Source: Imbricaverruca yamaguchii
Lineage: Eukaryota; Arthropoda; Thecostraca; Neoverrucidae
Direction: 5' to 3'
Length of the DNA: 64,000 nucleotides
Assembly (NCBI GenBank): GCA_034440575.1
Contig: JAOTOL010001461.1
Span: forward strand, 36,001-100,000
Under the pieces are notes generated by a model. That model did no database searches. It saw only the letters and a list, made by a program, of their open reading frames with translations, and was not told where the DNA came from. The translations under genes were made by a program, and so were the position numbers. Shown one piece after another: positions 1 through 11,479 of the stretch; position 1 is the stretch's first letter; every line of letters begins with the position of its first letter.

Positions 1-285
1 CGTAACACTCTGGAGACATCGTTACCGCCGACCAACGTAACACTCTGGAGACATCGCGACCGCCGACCAATGTAACACTCTGGATACATCGCCACCGCCG
101 ACCAATGTAACACTCTGGAGACATCGCCACCGCCGACCAATGTAACACTCTGGAGACATCGCCACCGCCGACCAATGTAACACTCTGGAGACATCGCCAC
201 CGCCGACCAATGTAACACTCTGGATACATCGCCACCACTGCCACCACCAATGTAGCACTCCAAATTCATCGTCACTGCCGACCGA
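1..285. repeat. 35-bp minisatellite array
   Basis: About eight tandem copies of a 35-bp unit containing GTAACACTCTGGAGACATCG followed by CCACCGCCGACCAA. The array is cut by the window edge. Copies at 210-285 degenerate and run into the next array, whose unit keeps a similar GACAT..CCGC.GAC core, so the two may share an origin. There is no coding sense; open frames arise only because the unit lacks stops in some frames. Confidence 0.9.
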
Positions 286-670
286 TGTTGGAAACATGAC
301 CGCTGACATGACCGCTGACTGCTGTAGCAAACAAGGGAGACCTGACCGCTGACTGCTGTAGCAAATAAGGGAGACATGGCGCTAACTGCTGCAGCAAACA
401 AGGGAGACATGACCGCTGACTGCTGTAGCAAATAAGGGAGACCCGACCGCTGACTGCTGCAGCAAACAAGGGAGACATGACCGCTGACTGCTGCAGCAAA
501 TAAGGGAGATATGACCGCTGATTGCTGCAGCAAATAAGGGAGACATGACCGCTGACTGCTGTAGCAGATAGGGGAAGCATGATCGCTGCCGACTGCTGCA
601 TCAAACGGGAGAAACGACCACTGCCAGCTGGACCAGAATTAGGAAACATGACCGCTGACTGCTGCAGTTA
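286..670. repeat. 34-bp minisatellite array, type A
   Basis: About eleven copies of a 34-bp unit with core GACCGCTGACTGCTGCAGCA followed by AACAAGGGAGACAT. The unit aligns over its whole length with that of the following array (GACAYGAC..TGACTGSTGCAG.ARACARGGKA), so the two blocks are diverged subfamilies of one array. Confidence 0.88.
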
Positions 671-1745
671 ACAAGGCAGACACGACTATTGTCTGGTGCT
701 GCAGTAGATAGGGTAGACACGACTGCTGACTGGTGCAGTAGACAGGGTAGACACGACTATTGACTGGTGCAGTAGACAGTGTAGACACGACTGTTGTCTG
801 GTGCTGCAGTAGATAGGGTAGACACGACTATTGACTGGTGCAGTAGACAAGGTAGACACGACTATTGACTGGTGCAGTAGACAGGGTAGACACGACTATT
901 GACTGGTGCAGTAGACTAGAGCGTACGGGACAGGGTAGACACGACTATTGACTGGTGCAGGGTAGACACGACTATTGACTGGTGCAGTAGACAGGGTAGA
1001 CACGACTATTGACTGGTGCAGTAGACAGGGTAGACACGACTATTGACTGGTGCAGTAGACAGGGTAGACACGACTATTGACTGGTGCAGTAGACAGGGTA
1101 GACACGACTATTGACTGGTGCAGAAAGGGTAGACACGACTATTGACTGGTGCAGTAGACAGGGTAGACACGACTATTGACTGGTGCAGTAGACAGGGTAG
1201 ACACGACTATTGACTGGTGCAGTAGACAGGGTAGACACGACTATTGACTGGTGCAGTAGACAGGGTAGACACGACTATTGACTGGTGCAGTAGACAGGGT
1301 AGACACGACTGTTGACTGGTGCAGTAGACAGGGTAGACACGACTGTTGACTGGTGCAGTAGACAGGGTAGACACGACTATTGACTGGTGCAGTAGACAGG
1401 GTAGACACGATATGACTGGTTACTGGTGCAGTAGACAGTGTAGACACGACTTTGACTGGTGCAGTAGACAGGGTAGACACGACTATTGACTGGTGCAGTA
1501 GACAGGGTAGACACGACTATTGACTGGTGCAGTAGACAGGGTAGACACGACTGCTGACTGGTGCAGTAGACAGGGTAGACACGACTATTGACTGGTGCAG
1601 GTAGACATGGTGCAGTAGACACGACTATTGACTGGTGCAGTAGACAGAGTAGACACGACTATTGACTGGTGCAGTAGACAGGGTAGACACGACTGCTGAC
1701 TGGTGCAGTAGACAGGGTAGACACGACCGCTGACTGCTGCACAAT
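671..1745. repeat. 34-bp minisatellite array, type B
   Basis: Roughly thirty copies of a 34-bp unit, ACTATTGACTGGTGCAGTAG followed by ACAGGGTAGACACG. Most copies are identical or differ by one base, which suggests recent homogenisation. A few are truncated or interrupted (near 914-930 and 1595-1620). Confidence 0.93.
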
Positions 1746-2584
1746 ACAGGGTAGAGGACCACTACTTGCTGTAGCAGACGAAGGAGACGTGCTATGCAAC
1801 TAGTCGGATTGTGGCAACATCATATGTGCTGCAAATACGGATACTTATACTGCCTTTTTGTATCCTTATGCTGCATATACTGAATGCTAACTGCTGACAT
1901 GTTTTATCCGGGTCGTATTAGATTGAATTCCATGGAAATACTATTTGTGACTGCCAATTGGCACGAATTAATTGCTTCTGCAACAGAGAGTATGGTGCTT
2001 GATTGATAAATGAAAGGAAGGAACCATCTAGGAAGAATTGAGCCTCTTGTAAGGTGAGACGTATCCATGCAAAAGAAGGACTTCTATTTCTTCGTCAGCT
2101 AGTCAACACTCCATGTAAACTGTATGGGTGTTAAAAAAATGCCGATAAATATTCCAGCTGGGTTGTGCTGTACATACCGTAGTTGTTTGCCGTTAATTAA
2201 CCCGCAAGTTATGGGTGATCCTTATCAAATAGGAATTTGTTCTCGCATCACGTAGGAAGTAATTCATTAGGCCACATTAATCGTCCGTTCTACGAAGGAC
2301 ACCAGCACAGCCTCTGATCGTTGGCGCAGTGGCACGTTCGATTTGCACTCTGCGGCGTGGCGGATGACTCAGGTGGCGGTTTGCACCGTGACGGTCGGAC
2401 CGGGTGCACGGGACCATGCCGCGGCGCTGTGGGCTGCTCCCAGTCGGCCGGTTGTCTCCATCTGCCCCGGCCCGCGCCGCCCACGCCGCGCCGGCCGCAT
2501 GGCCTTCGGCGCGGAGGCCGAGCCCCAAGGTCCGCGCCGCCGTCCACGGCATTCCAGCCGAGTTCGACAGGCGGCCTTCGGCCC
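1746..2584. other. Unassigned stretch, GC-rich at its end
   Basis: 1746-2320 is ordinary AT-leaning DNA with no recognisable gene. 2321-2584 is strongly GC- and CpG-rich and open in several frames on both strands. None of those translations resembles a known protein, so the open frames are read as composition effects. Confidence 0.5.
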
Positions 2585-3440
2585 CGGCCCGTCACCTGAG
2601 CCTCACACTTCTCCGGCCCGGCCCGTCACCTGACCCCCACACTTCTCCGGCCCGGCCCGTCACCTGACCCCCACACTTCTCCGGCCCGGCCCGTCACCTG
2701 ACCCCCACACTTCTCCGGCCCGCCCCGTCACCTCACCCCCACACTTCTCCGGCCCGGCCCGTCACCTGACCCCCACACTTCTCCGGCCCCCGTCACCTAC
2801 CCCACACTTCTCCGGCCCGCCCGTCACCTCAGCCCCACACTTCTCCGGCCCCCCCCGTCACCTGACCCCCACACTTCTCCGGCCCGGCCCGTCACCTGAC
2901 CCCCACACTTCTCCGGCCCAGCCCGTCACCTGACCCCCCACACTTCTCCGGCCCTGACCCGTCACCTGACCCCCACACTTCTCCAGCCCAGCCCGTCACC
3001 TCAGCCCCACACTTCTCCGGCCCGGACCCGTCACCTCAGCCCCACACTTCTCCGGCCCGGCCCGTCACCTGTCACCCCACACTTCTCCGGCCCGGCCCGT
3101 CACCTGACCCCACACTTCTCCGGCCCCCACACTTTCCGGCCCGATCACCTGACCCCCACACTTCTCCGGCCCGGCCCGTCACCTGACCCCCACACTTTCC
3201 GGCTCCGGCCCGTCACCTGACCCCCACACTTCTCCGGCCCGGCCCGTCACCTCACCCCCACACTTCTCCGGCCCGGCCCGTCACCTGACCCCCACACTTC
3301 TCCGGCCCCCCCCGTCACCTGATCCCCACACTTCTCCGGCCCGGCCCGTCACCTGACCCCCACACTTCTCCGGCCCGGCCCGTCACCTGACCCCACACTT
3401 CGCTCCCCGTACCTACCCCACACTTCCCGGCCCGGGCCCA
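2585..3440. repeat. 34-bp GC-rich minisatellite array
   Basis: About 25 copies of a 34-bp unit, CCGGCCCGGCCCGTCACCTG followed by ACCCCCACACTTCT. There are point changes (CTGACCC, CTCAGCC, CTCACCC variants) and several shortened copies near 2790-2830, 3105-3150 and 3395-3430. Confidence 0.92.
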
Positions 3441-3456
3441 TCGCATCAGGTCAGCG

Positions 3457-3509
3457 TATGTGTATTAGTACCAAGTCATTTACAGAATGACTTGGCAATA
3501 GTACACATA
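3457..3509. repeat. Imperfect inverted repeat (hairpin)
   Basis: The inner arms CCAAGTCATT and AATGACTTGG pair perfectly around the loop TACAG. The outer arms TATGTGTA and TACACATA also pair, with a mismatched segment between. It lies just after the 34-bp array. Function unknown. Confidence 0.7.
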
Positions 3510-5339
3510 TAAGTGATCGCAGGGGAGACCAGCTCAACACTACGACGCATGGTGGGATAAACATGCCCGTACCCCCAAACATGAATGACGAACACTCGTC
3601 TGCATCCTCCTAAGAGCTTAAGCCATGCGAAAACATGATCTTCCGCTCCACGGTGTCACTTCCATCTGGCACAGTGGAGCGGTCGTAGCTATGTCAAGCG
3701 GTAGTTCACGCCAGAATGCCACACCACTTGTGCTAATGTGAACGGTAGACAAAACAATGTAATCGATCCGTGTGAACATGGACAGCGACAACACCAGTCA
3801 CACCCTGCCCGGATGTTGCTACCACTGGACCACCTGGTCAACTGGCTGGCCGTCGGCTCACGCCTACGGCACCCCACAGTGACAGCGACAATACTACAGC
3901 ACTGGTCACGCCCTGTCGGGATGTTACAACCACCGCACGAGCCGCAACACTTCACAAACACTATATAGGATACCGGTCTACAGAAAGGAGTATGAAGTGG
4001 GGATATTCTCTTAATCCTGGTTGAAGATTACGTCTGACAAAGTGATGAGTGATGCAACACCTTCCGGTACTCACAAAATAGGCTACTGGCATGCAACGAA
4101 CTACCATATTGTATTTTCCAGAACCATGCGGAGTATTGGTAATTGGTAGGAAAAATATACGACACGCAACTTGACATCCACCAGCAGCGCTTGAAAGCGT
4201 CTAGCATTAATTTTCACGCAAAGCGTCATGAGGTGCTCTTCTTCAAGCCGCTGTACATTTAACACAAACTAAATGCAAACAAGAAAACCCAGACTGACAT
4301 TAAGTAATGTTCATAAGATTGGTAACTGATCAATTGTTGGAAACATGCTTGGTACATCACCTTCTCTGTGCAGTGGGCGTTAGTTTTTTCAGCTAATTAC
4401 CCACAGATGTATTTGTCTCCTGGTTTCATAGCCACCCAAGCCCGTTAGAGCATGTCAGCGCAGTTGTTCGAGTGGCTTACTGTTGCAGCTCAACAACCTA
4501 CAACGGAACTTTAGCAGGTGACAAACGGTGTGCCGGATGTTTTGCAAGTCATGACGTCGTCTAGTACACTCGACTGCATGGTTGTGTTTTATTTTCTATT
4601 CTTCCTGCTGTGGGAGGAAAATTCTCCACATTTCATGGCAGTGACTGACAAGATAAGATCGTGTCATCTTGGGATATGTACGTGACATGCAGGCTGGGTA
4701 GCTAGAGTTTTGGTCTAATCCCAAAGTGCATTGTGTGATGCCAGAACACTTACATGGATTGGTGCACTTGTAAGAAGCTGCTGCGTCTGTTCCGTACCTA
4801 GACTAGTTCAGTACATAATGAGTAAGAATCACTTACAAGTCACTGACCTTCACAAAAGAAAATTGAAACATTTCTGAATGCATGTGGTCAAACCCACCGC
4901 ATTCTTGCACTCATGGACTTTTGCAATATTTGTATTATGATGATTACACGATTATTTATAATATTATTGTTAGTATTATTATTTCATGAAACTGTTTACT
5001 GTATTATGTTAACTAAATTATACAATTGTTAGGCATTCGCCATCCAATTCTGCCAAGAGTAGATCACGCAGAAGGTATAACGTTAGTGAAGAAATAGTGA
5101 AAAATAATTATTACACTGAGAAATGACTGTTTGATACGTTTGGCATGCAAGTCAGTTTTGATTGTGCTGCAAGGCAAAGCAAATCTTGGACTCAAGACAT
5201 TGGTGGTAACACTCTCATTCTTTTTTTATTGATTCCCGAAGGGCAATATCTCTGGAGTGACCGTAAGCCAGATCTCTCAACATAAAAACAGCATCGTATC
5301 GAACCAGCCAGTTGCTGCGGAGAGCCCAACTGATGAGTC
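3510..5339. other. No feature seen
   Basis: AT-leaning DNA without a recognisable exon, repeat or RNA gene. The short open frames at 3689-3968 on both strands are mutual antisense shadows with no family resemblance. Confidence 0.5.
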
Positions 5340-5720
5340 CCACGCTGCGGCAGCCTCCCGGGTCCGGGGAAGAGGGGGAGCTTTCTTACAATCAGGTTTT
5401 CGGGTCCACCACTGCTGGCATGTCCAGTGGGTGGTATGGTGGGTGGGTGGTATGTCCGGTGGGTGGTATGGACCGGCGCTGACGGATGGTGATGGATATT
5501 CGCAGCGACGATCGACAGGCTTTCCCTGCCGTCGGAGGCGGGCGGCGTCGCTCTCACGCGCCGGCTTTCCTTTCACGCCAGCTGACCGTTCTGCGGCGGC
5601 CCCGCCCCTCCCACGAGCGGCTGGTCGTGTGGACGCCACGCCCCGTGGCGGTAGGCCGTGAGAACGGTGCGACTGTGACCAGTGTGTCTCCTGTGGACGC
5701 CTCAGCATGGGAGTAGAAAC
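5340..5720. other. GC-rich, CpG-rich patch
   Basis: A local CpG-rich island in AT-leaning surroundings, with a short GGTGGGTGGTATG-type duplication at 5430-5470 and a GC-box-like CCCCGCCCCTCCC near 5600. It lies about 1.7 kb upstream of the first visible arrestin exon, so it might hold a promoter or non-coding first exon. That is inference from composition alone. Confidence 0.3.
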
Positions 5721-6448
5721 CAAGCAGGGCAGGCACGGAAGGCTCGATACGCATATATGTCAATCTTAGCACGGCGCCAATGGGTATTAGCTGGAACGAA
5801 TGGCTTCCTCACTCTCTTTTTCCACACTCATATTGCCCTGTTTCCTATACTCATCGATCTCAGATCAGCCTGTGATGATAGATATCCGCGAGGAACGATA
5901 TTGGCAGGTGACAACGGTTTCCATGTTCGCAATGAGATTCTCTGTCATGGTGTCTTTCCTACAGATTAGCCGCTGAGTCCAAGGGAGACACTGCAGGTGT
6001 CGCAAATTGCAGGAAAAATATCTGTCGCGTTTTTGGGCTGATCCAGAAGAGTATCCGGTAGTTCCATATGAGACACAGTTGACGTTCTTTGCTAGCTTGT
6101 CAGCGCACGTGTCAATTTCCCTTTCTTCAGTCGTTTTCTGAACTGACCTTTGATATTTCTGTTGCCAAACCATACCTGACACTCGTTCTTGGTGATGCTT
6201 CAAAAGTTATCTAGACCACGTGTAGCATCTCGCCGGACATTCATATAATATAACTCATCCAGTAGAGTTTTGAACTGTTCGTCATTTTCACGAAGCATAG
6301 CGCTGGAGGACGACCTTGTCCCGACACGTTTAAAAGAAATGCTGCAGTTGACGTCGGAGTTGTAGCATCGGACGGAGCTAAGTCTGATATTCCAGTGTTC
6401 GGCAGCACATACCTGCTTTGACGAGGTATGTCTGAGCGGCACATGCCT
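5721..6448. other. No feature seen
   Basis: Non-repetitive sequence of mixed composition. Open frames on both strands do not resemble a known protein. Confidence 0.45.
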
Positions 6449-6519
6449 GTATCTGGCAACACCTACTGACAGTATCTGGCAACACCTACTGACAGTATCT
6501 GGCAACACCTACTGACAAT
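6449..6519. repeat. 23-bp tandem repeat, three copies
   Basis: Three near-identical copies of AGTATCTGGCAACACCTACTGAC in direct tandem. Confidence 0.9.
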
Positions 6520-6713
6520 CGCCGAGCAGACCTCACACCCACTGGCATATCTTGCCAGGCTCCGGAAATTCCTAGATCTTGCTGGTTGCGGTCAGAAAAC
6601 ACCACATTTATCACAAATAACTTGGCGATGCACACGTGTGATAGCAATACAGAAGTAATGCTGAATGTTTCTCCAAAAGCGCTGCTAAATTAGTGATCAA
6701 GCTGTACTGTACT

Positions 6714-6775
6714 GGTTAGTTAGTTATTTTAGCTTTAGGGTGCATCCATAAACTGCACTGGTTGGCGGGCGTAGA
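6714..6775 (-). mobile_element. Orphan LINE/SINE 3' tail
   Basis: Read on the minus strand this ends in GATGCACCCTAAAGC followed by AAAATAACTAACTAACC. That is the same terminal signature (GATGCGCCCTAAA plus an AAC-rich tail) seen in several other places in the window. No body of the element is recognisable upstream. Confidence 0.55.
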
Positions 6776-7048
6776 TTGTTCCGTAAAATAAACCCGCCTT
6801 CTACCAAATCTAGATTATATTCATCAATCAAATATGTCTGTTTTTAAGTATCCTACTCATGATGTTCTGAAAGGCTTCTTGAGAACTGTTGTTGGTCGTG
6901 TTCGCGAATGTGATTTTTAAATCAGGCCGGCCCATTTTATGATTTAATTTGCGTACTGCTTGCTGATACAGTGTAGTTTAATCAGTATTTTATAAACTTC
7001 AAGTTTGCACATGAGAGCTTGGGTTCTGCGTACAATTGTCGACAACTG
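6776..7048. other. No feature seen
   Basis: AT-rich sequence upstream of the 7049 hairpin. No exon, RNA gene or repeat recognised. Confidence 0.45.
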
Positions 7049-7094
7049 CGTATTATGTCGACGTCAATCTGCTAGTTGACGTCGACATAATACG
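7049..7094. repeat. Perfect 19-bp inverted repeat, 8-nt loop
   Basis: Arms CGTATTATGTCGACGTCAA (7049-7067) and its exact reverse complement (7076-7094) flank TCTGCTAG. It lies 180 bp upstream of the first visible arrestin exon. No mobile-element ends or target duplications are evident. Confidence 0.92.
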
Positions 7095-7275
7095 TACATG
7101 TTCGGTTGTGGCCGGTCGGCAAGTTTTATACCGAAACGTCCCAATGTTTGATTCTGTGGCTGCGGGATGCCTGGCACCCTTGAAGCACTACACCGCCACT
7201 ACCTAAATTATGTCACCGAGTGGTCCATTCGTTCAGCGACACAATGTTCGTTCTGAACGTGACCTATGTTCACAG

Positions 7276-7392
7276 GCGTGTTCTTCCACGTGGTCGGAGA
7301 GGGCACCGTGAAGGTCAGCGACAGCCAGCACCAGCGACACATCGACAAAGAGAACTACATCGACTTCAAGATGCGACTGCTGGGCGAGGCAG
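7276..7392 (+). CDS. Alpha-arrestin, first visible exon
   Basis: Internal exon of an arrestin-domain-containing protein (alpha-arrestin/ARRDC class). In this family such proteins are cytosolic adaptors linking membrane cargo to ubiquitin ligases and endocytosis. The exon follows TGTTCACAG and ends before GTAAGAG. It reads VFFHVVGEGTVKVSD then HIDKENYIDFKMRLLGEA, the early beta-strand part of the arrestin N domain. It carries 2 nt of a preceding glycine codon and leaves 1 nt, which the next exon completes as GGC. The family normally has about 40 residues before this point. That first exon was not found and may lie upstream or be unrecognised in 1-7275. The five visible exons total 878 nt (291 residues plus stop) with compatible phases and no frameshift. 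Confidence 0.9.
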
Positions 7393-8940
7393 GTAAGAGC
7401 GACTCATCCCAGCCGCGACTGAACCCGCTGACCGTGTGGAGCTGAGCTCGATGTCAGCCTGTGGATAGTCCGCTGGATCAGTCCGCCCGACAGCACACTG
7501 ACGGTGGCGGTGACGGGTGTTCGTCGGAACCGTCCGCCCGTCGCGTGCGTCACCGCCTGTCACAGATACACGCCACGGCACCCGCCCCTGGGACGAGTTG
7601 CGCAACAGTGCCGGCCAACCGGAGTGGCCAGGGACAAAGCGACTTTTGGATAGGATAGGGGTGACCTACTGCCCTCCTGACCCAGTTGGCGGAGTTTGTC
7701 AACGGGCGGCACGCGGGGAACTGGCGGACCGGACCGCCACTGGTTCCTTGCCTCTGGCAACGCGAACAAGTGGGTTGCCTCCACAGTGCTTTTGAAAATC
7801 ATCGCACTGGTCGTTTGGCAATTTTGAATGGAATAATTTTGTCTGAAACACATTCATCCGAAAATGGACAATATTTCACACGTTCAACCCTTGGATCCAA
7901 TTATCCCACTATAAAACCACAGTTACGACGTAGTGATGATACACGGCATTCATGTACCATGGTTGATTTGTGATCCACATTCGCCACATTCGGGGCTTGT
8001 CCACATTCTAAGCGCATTGCAATGGTTCAGAATGTTTCAGCGTCGTACTGCACATGCAGTGCTATTCAAGCCCTTCAAACAGCACTACCATCCTACACCT
8101 ATCTAAAATTGTTCAAGTGACATGCCATTTGTTATGCACCCTTCGCATGTTGCCTGTGTCGGCGCAGAGTACGTAAAAATAGGCTAACAACATATAATGA
8201 GTAGTTCCGGTCAGATACTATATAGCTGAAATACGTTTTGCTCCTCAACCAACGGATTTATTCATTTGGAGTAGGCAAGATTATGTAGACTTTCCAACTT
8301 GACGCTTCGCATTAAGCTAAAATAGCGTGTGAGAGAACTCACATCGACCCCGGAAGAGAACCCTGGTCAAGCTCGTGAACCGACTTTTCATCCCGTGTGC
8401 CACAAACGATTGAGAACGACCCTGAATCGCCAGTCACCGCTACCTTCAGATAAATTATCAGCTGCGCCCTCCAAGTCGGTCCCTCCTAGCCGTCACACAA
8501 AACCCCTGACATTCCTCTGGATCTTCGGTGGCTTCCCTGGACCCACTATGTCCACCCCTCGCCCCATACATTAGCACAACTTCCTGGCGACACCCCGGTA
8601 TCGGCACCTTCACCACATATGCAAACCTTCTGAACACACCTATGAATCAGCACCTCATCCTTCCAGACACAAAGTACCGAACACAGCCTTGAATCGACAC
8701 TTCCATCGGACTGTCGAGACACGCTGATGCTCTCTGTTGATGCCAACTAATTGGTCCTTAATTGGCAACTCCATCCACCCCTCTCCACCCCGAGACATTT
8801 ACCCGTGTCGTCACTGAATTACACACCCGGCCCTCGCTCGGGCGCACATGGACGGTCCTAGTGGCCGCAGCTAGCTACATTGGTGACATCAGAAAGTCTG
8901 ATCCCACCCATCCGGCCTTCCGACTCACTGAACATGTTTT

Positions 8941-9005
<65 letters not shown>

Positions 9006-9453
9006 TCCTCGAGCTATGCAGCGAGAACTACGATTAAATTGACAGCCTCATTTGTATGAAGTGAACTCAACGTACGGTCCATCCCACGCACGCACGCACA
9101 GTAGTTCCCGGACAGAGTCAGCCGCATCTAAGACCGCGTGCTCTACCCGCACAGCCCAGCTAAGTTGTTCCAACTGCTGCCTCTTTTACTGGGCATCAAG
9201 TCAAGCGTGCACATTTTGGTTTCCTTGCCACCAAACCGGGCACAATTCAGTTGGCTTTTGGTGTTATCATGCTTGCTTATATGACTAAATTCTGATTAGA
9301 ACTGAATTATAGCCTTTAGACTTTGGCACTCCTCTCCCAGTGAAGGGTGAGTGGAGTGTCATTGTCGGGTTATAAATGTGACGTGACCTCAATTGACTGA
9401 CGTGACCTCAGTTTACTGACCTCAACTGAGCGGCGCGATTTGTTCGCCGGCAG
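7393..9453 (+). other. Arrestin intron
   Basis: Intron between the first two visible exons. It contains a long TA microsatellite (8937-9005) and a small direct repeat of TGACGTGACCTCA at about 9379-9425, just before the next acceptor. Nothing else is recognisable; the open frames inside it do not resemble proteins. Confidence 0.7.
8937..9005. repeat. (TA)n microsatellite
   Basis: A poly-T start followed by about 30 TA dinucleotides. Confidence 0.97.
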
Positions 9454-9674
9454 GCGATCACGCTCCCGTCCTGCTCTCGGGAGGCATCCACAGCTTCCCG
9501 TTCAAGCTGGGCCTGCCGCTGGGAGTGCCGTCCACCTTCCTCGGCAAGCACGGCTGGGTGCAGTACTTCTGCCGGGCGGCCATCAAGGAGGACACCGGGC
9601 TCGTGCACAAGAACCAGCAGGTCTTCATCGTCATGAACCCCATAGACTTGAACGTGGAGCCGGCGGTGCTGGCC
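9454..9674 (+). CDS. Alpha-arrestin, second visible exon
   Basis: Exon after GTTCGCCGGCAG and before GTGAGT. It translates as DHAPVLLSGGIHSFPFKLG, LPLGVPSTFLGKHGWVQYFC, then KNQQVFIVMNPIDLNVEPAV. This is the typical second half of the arrestin N domain (the SFPF.L.LP...P.TF.GKHG.V.Y motif). The start phase fits the preceding exon exactly and it ends on a codon boundary. It is GC-rich at third positions, as are the other exons of this gene. A SINE and several minisatellites fill the 6.9-kb intron that follows. Confidence 0.93.
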
Positions 9675-9937
9675 GTGAGTAGCGACCGACTGATCGGGAA
9701 CCGGGATGCGGAGGAGAAATTCAGCGGGAACTGCAACAGCTGGTCTTTGGTTATTATTGTTGTATGATTTCCGCACTAGGTGGAGGGGCTCCCACTTTGG
9801 GTATTCTACCGTAACAGTCAAACCATGACAGCAACTTTCGGTACTTTCAGTACCTTCAAATGAATACCTACGGTATTGTGTATTAAAAAAGAACTTAAGG
9901 TTATCTGTCATATCATGTGTTGATCGAATGACGTCAT

Positions 9938-10122
9938 GAAGTCGTTCGCAGGGACGAGTAGTCTACGTGTAGGTTACCTGTCTCACGATCGAAAGATTGT
10001 GGGTTCGAGTCTCACCTGTCTCTACTTTTCGCCCGCGACCAATCGGCGTGAGAGATTGGCGACGCTCATGACTGAACGTTCGACGTGTCGTAAAACCAAC
10101 AACCACCGAAGTCGTTCTCAGG
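9938..10122 (+). mobile_element. tRNA-derived SINE with target duplications
   Basis: The element occupies 9953-10107. It is flanked by 15-bp repeats GAAGTCGTTCGCAGG and GAAGTCGTTCTCAGG (one mismatch). The head is tRNA-like, with a B box GGTTCGAGTCT at about 10002 and an anticodon-arm-like stretch before it. The body contains a conserved ATCGGCGTGAGAGATTGGCG block, and the 3' end is a hairpin tail (GACGCTCATGAC...CGTGTCGTAAAA) followed by CCAACAACCACC. Reverse-strand relatives lie at 39474-39636 and 49080-49245. Confidence 0.85.
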
Positions 10123-10564
10123 CGTTGTTATTCACGTCACAAATGGTTCCTCATTGCTATTAGATACACTCCGGTCAATGCTATAGCTGACGTGGAAGGA
10201 CAACAGATCGTCCGACTTGCACCATTACGTTTCGCGACATAGATATGATCCAAGCGCGGCGAATTGTGGAGCAGCAGCGATGTCCGACCGCAGACGCTCT
10301 CCACGATAGAAATGCAGGCGACACGGGCGACCACCGAGCATCGGAAGCTGCTGACACTGCCTGAGTAGCACACGCTGCATCAAACGGTGGGAACAGAGAG
10401 CTGGGCGTGCCGGGTGTGTCGGGCTGGGCGTGTACGCGCTATCTGCGCGGTGGATCGCCGAGGCGGGTGGAGACGCACTACGCCTCGCTTTAATGACCGG
10501 TGATACGCGGAGTGGGCGAGGAGGTTAGGCCACGGACAGGTCCATTCCGCCGACGGCCGTTAGC
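10123..10564. other. No feature seen (arrestin intron)
   Basis: GC-moderate intronic sequence without a recognisable exon or repeat. Confidence 0.5.
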
Positions 10565-10925
10565 CGTGTTAGCAGGCCTCAGTGTCTGAACAGTAGTCAC
10601 CGCCACGGACCATGGAGCAGGGCTCGGTTTCTGACCAGTAGTCACCGCCACGGACCATGGAGCAGGGCTCGGTTTCTGACCAGTAGTCACCGCCACGGAC
10701 CATGGAGCAGGGCTCGGTTTCTGACCATTAGTCACCGCCGCGGACCATGGAGCAGGGCTCGGTTTCTGACCATTAGTCACCGCCACGGACCATGGAGCAG
10801 GGCTCGGTTTCTGACCATTAGTCACCGCCACGGACCATGGAGCAGGGCTCGGTTTCTGACCATTAGTCACCGCCACGGACCATGGAGCAGGGCTCGGTTT
10901 CTGACCAGTAGTCACCGCCACGGAC
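10565..10925. repeat. 45-bp minisatellite array
   Basis: Nearly eight copies of a 45-bp unit, CACCGCCACGGACCATGGAG followed by CAGGGCTCGGTTTCTGACCAGTAGT. The period is a multiple of three, so the minus strand gives an artificial 15-residue protein repeat (TGQKPSPAPWSVAV). This is not taken as a gene. Confidence 0.93.
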
Positions 10926-11029
10926 CGTAAAGCTCGACAGCGCCATTGGCCACCGGTGGCTCAGAACATGCAGAACGGCCCTCATTTCGTGGTTATCGTC
11001 ATGATTTCCTCAGCTGGTTTACCAACCAA

Positions 11030-11330
11030 CTGACTCAGCGGTTAGTTCAGCAGCTGGTTCGGCAGCTGACACAGCGGCTGGTTCGTTAGTTGGATCGACG
11101 GTCGGGTCGGCAGCTGGTTTGACAGCTTGAACAGAAGCCACTACAGCAGCTGGTTCAGCGGTTAGTTCAGCAGCTGGTTGAAGCTGGTTCGGTATCCGGT
11201 TCAGTAGCTGGTTCGGCACCTGACTCAGCGGCTGGTTTGTCACCTGGATCAACGGTTTGGTCGGCAGCTGGTTCAGCAGCCGGTTTGCTAGCTGGTTCAG
11301 CAGCTGATTCAGCGGCTGGTTCGGCATACC
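11030..11330. repeat. Degenerate CAGCTGGTTCGG-type repeat
   Basis: Many imperfect copies of CAGCTGGTTCRGCAG and related 12-24 bp segments. They have diverged much more than the neighbouring arrays and are probably an old array. Confidence 0.7.
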
Positions 11331-11479
11331 CCGACTGGCCGTGGCCCGAGAGTTTTGGCGCGACAGCCGGCCGTCTGGCGGCGGCGGAGCGCGCTGCACC
11401 TGACACAGACGCCCAATAAGGCGCGCCCAAGGCCCAGCTGGACCGCGAGCACTGACTGGACCAGCCGAACGGTGTCTGG

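Noticed and set aside
2277..2667. Overlapping GC-rich open frames on both strands
   Set aside because: Open because of composition; no frame resembles the missing arrestin N terminus or any known protein.
9953..10035. Functional tRNA genes at the B-box-like sites (also 30745, 35040-35150, 39560 and 58150-58235)
   Set aside because: The cloverleaf cannot be completed, and each is followed by a SINE body and tail, in two cases with target duplications.
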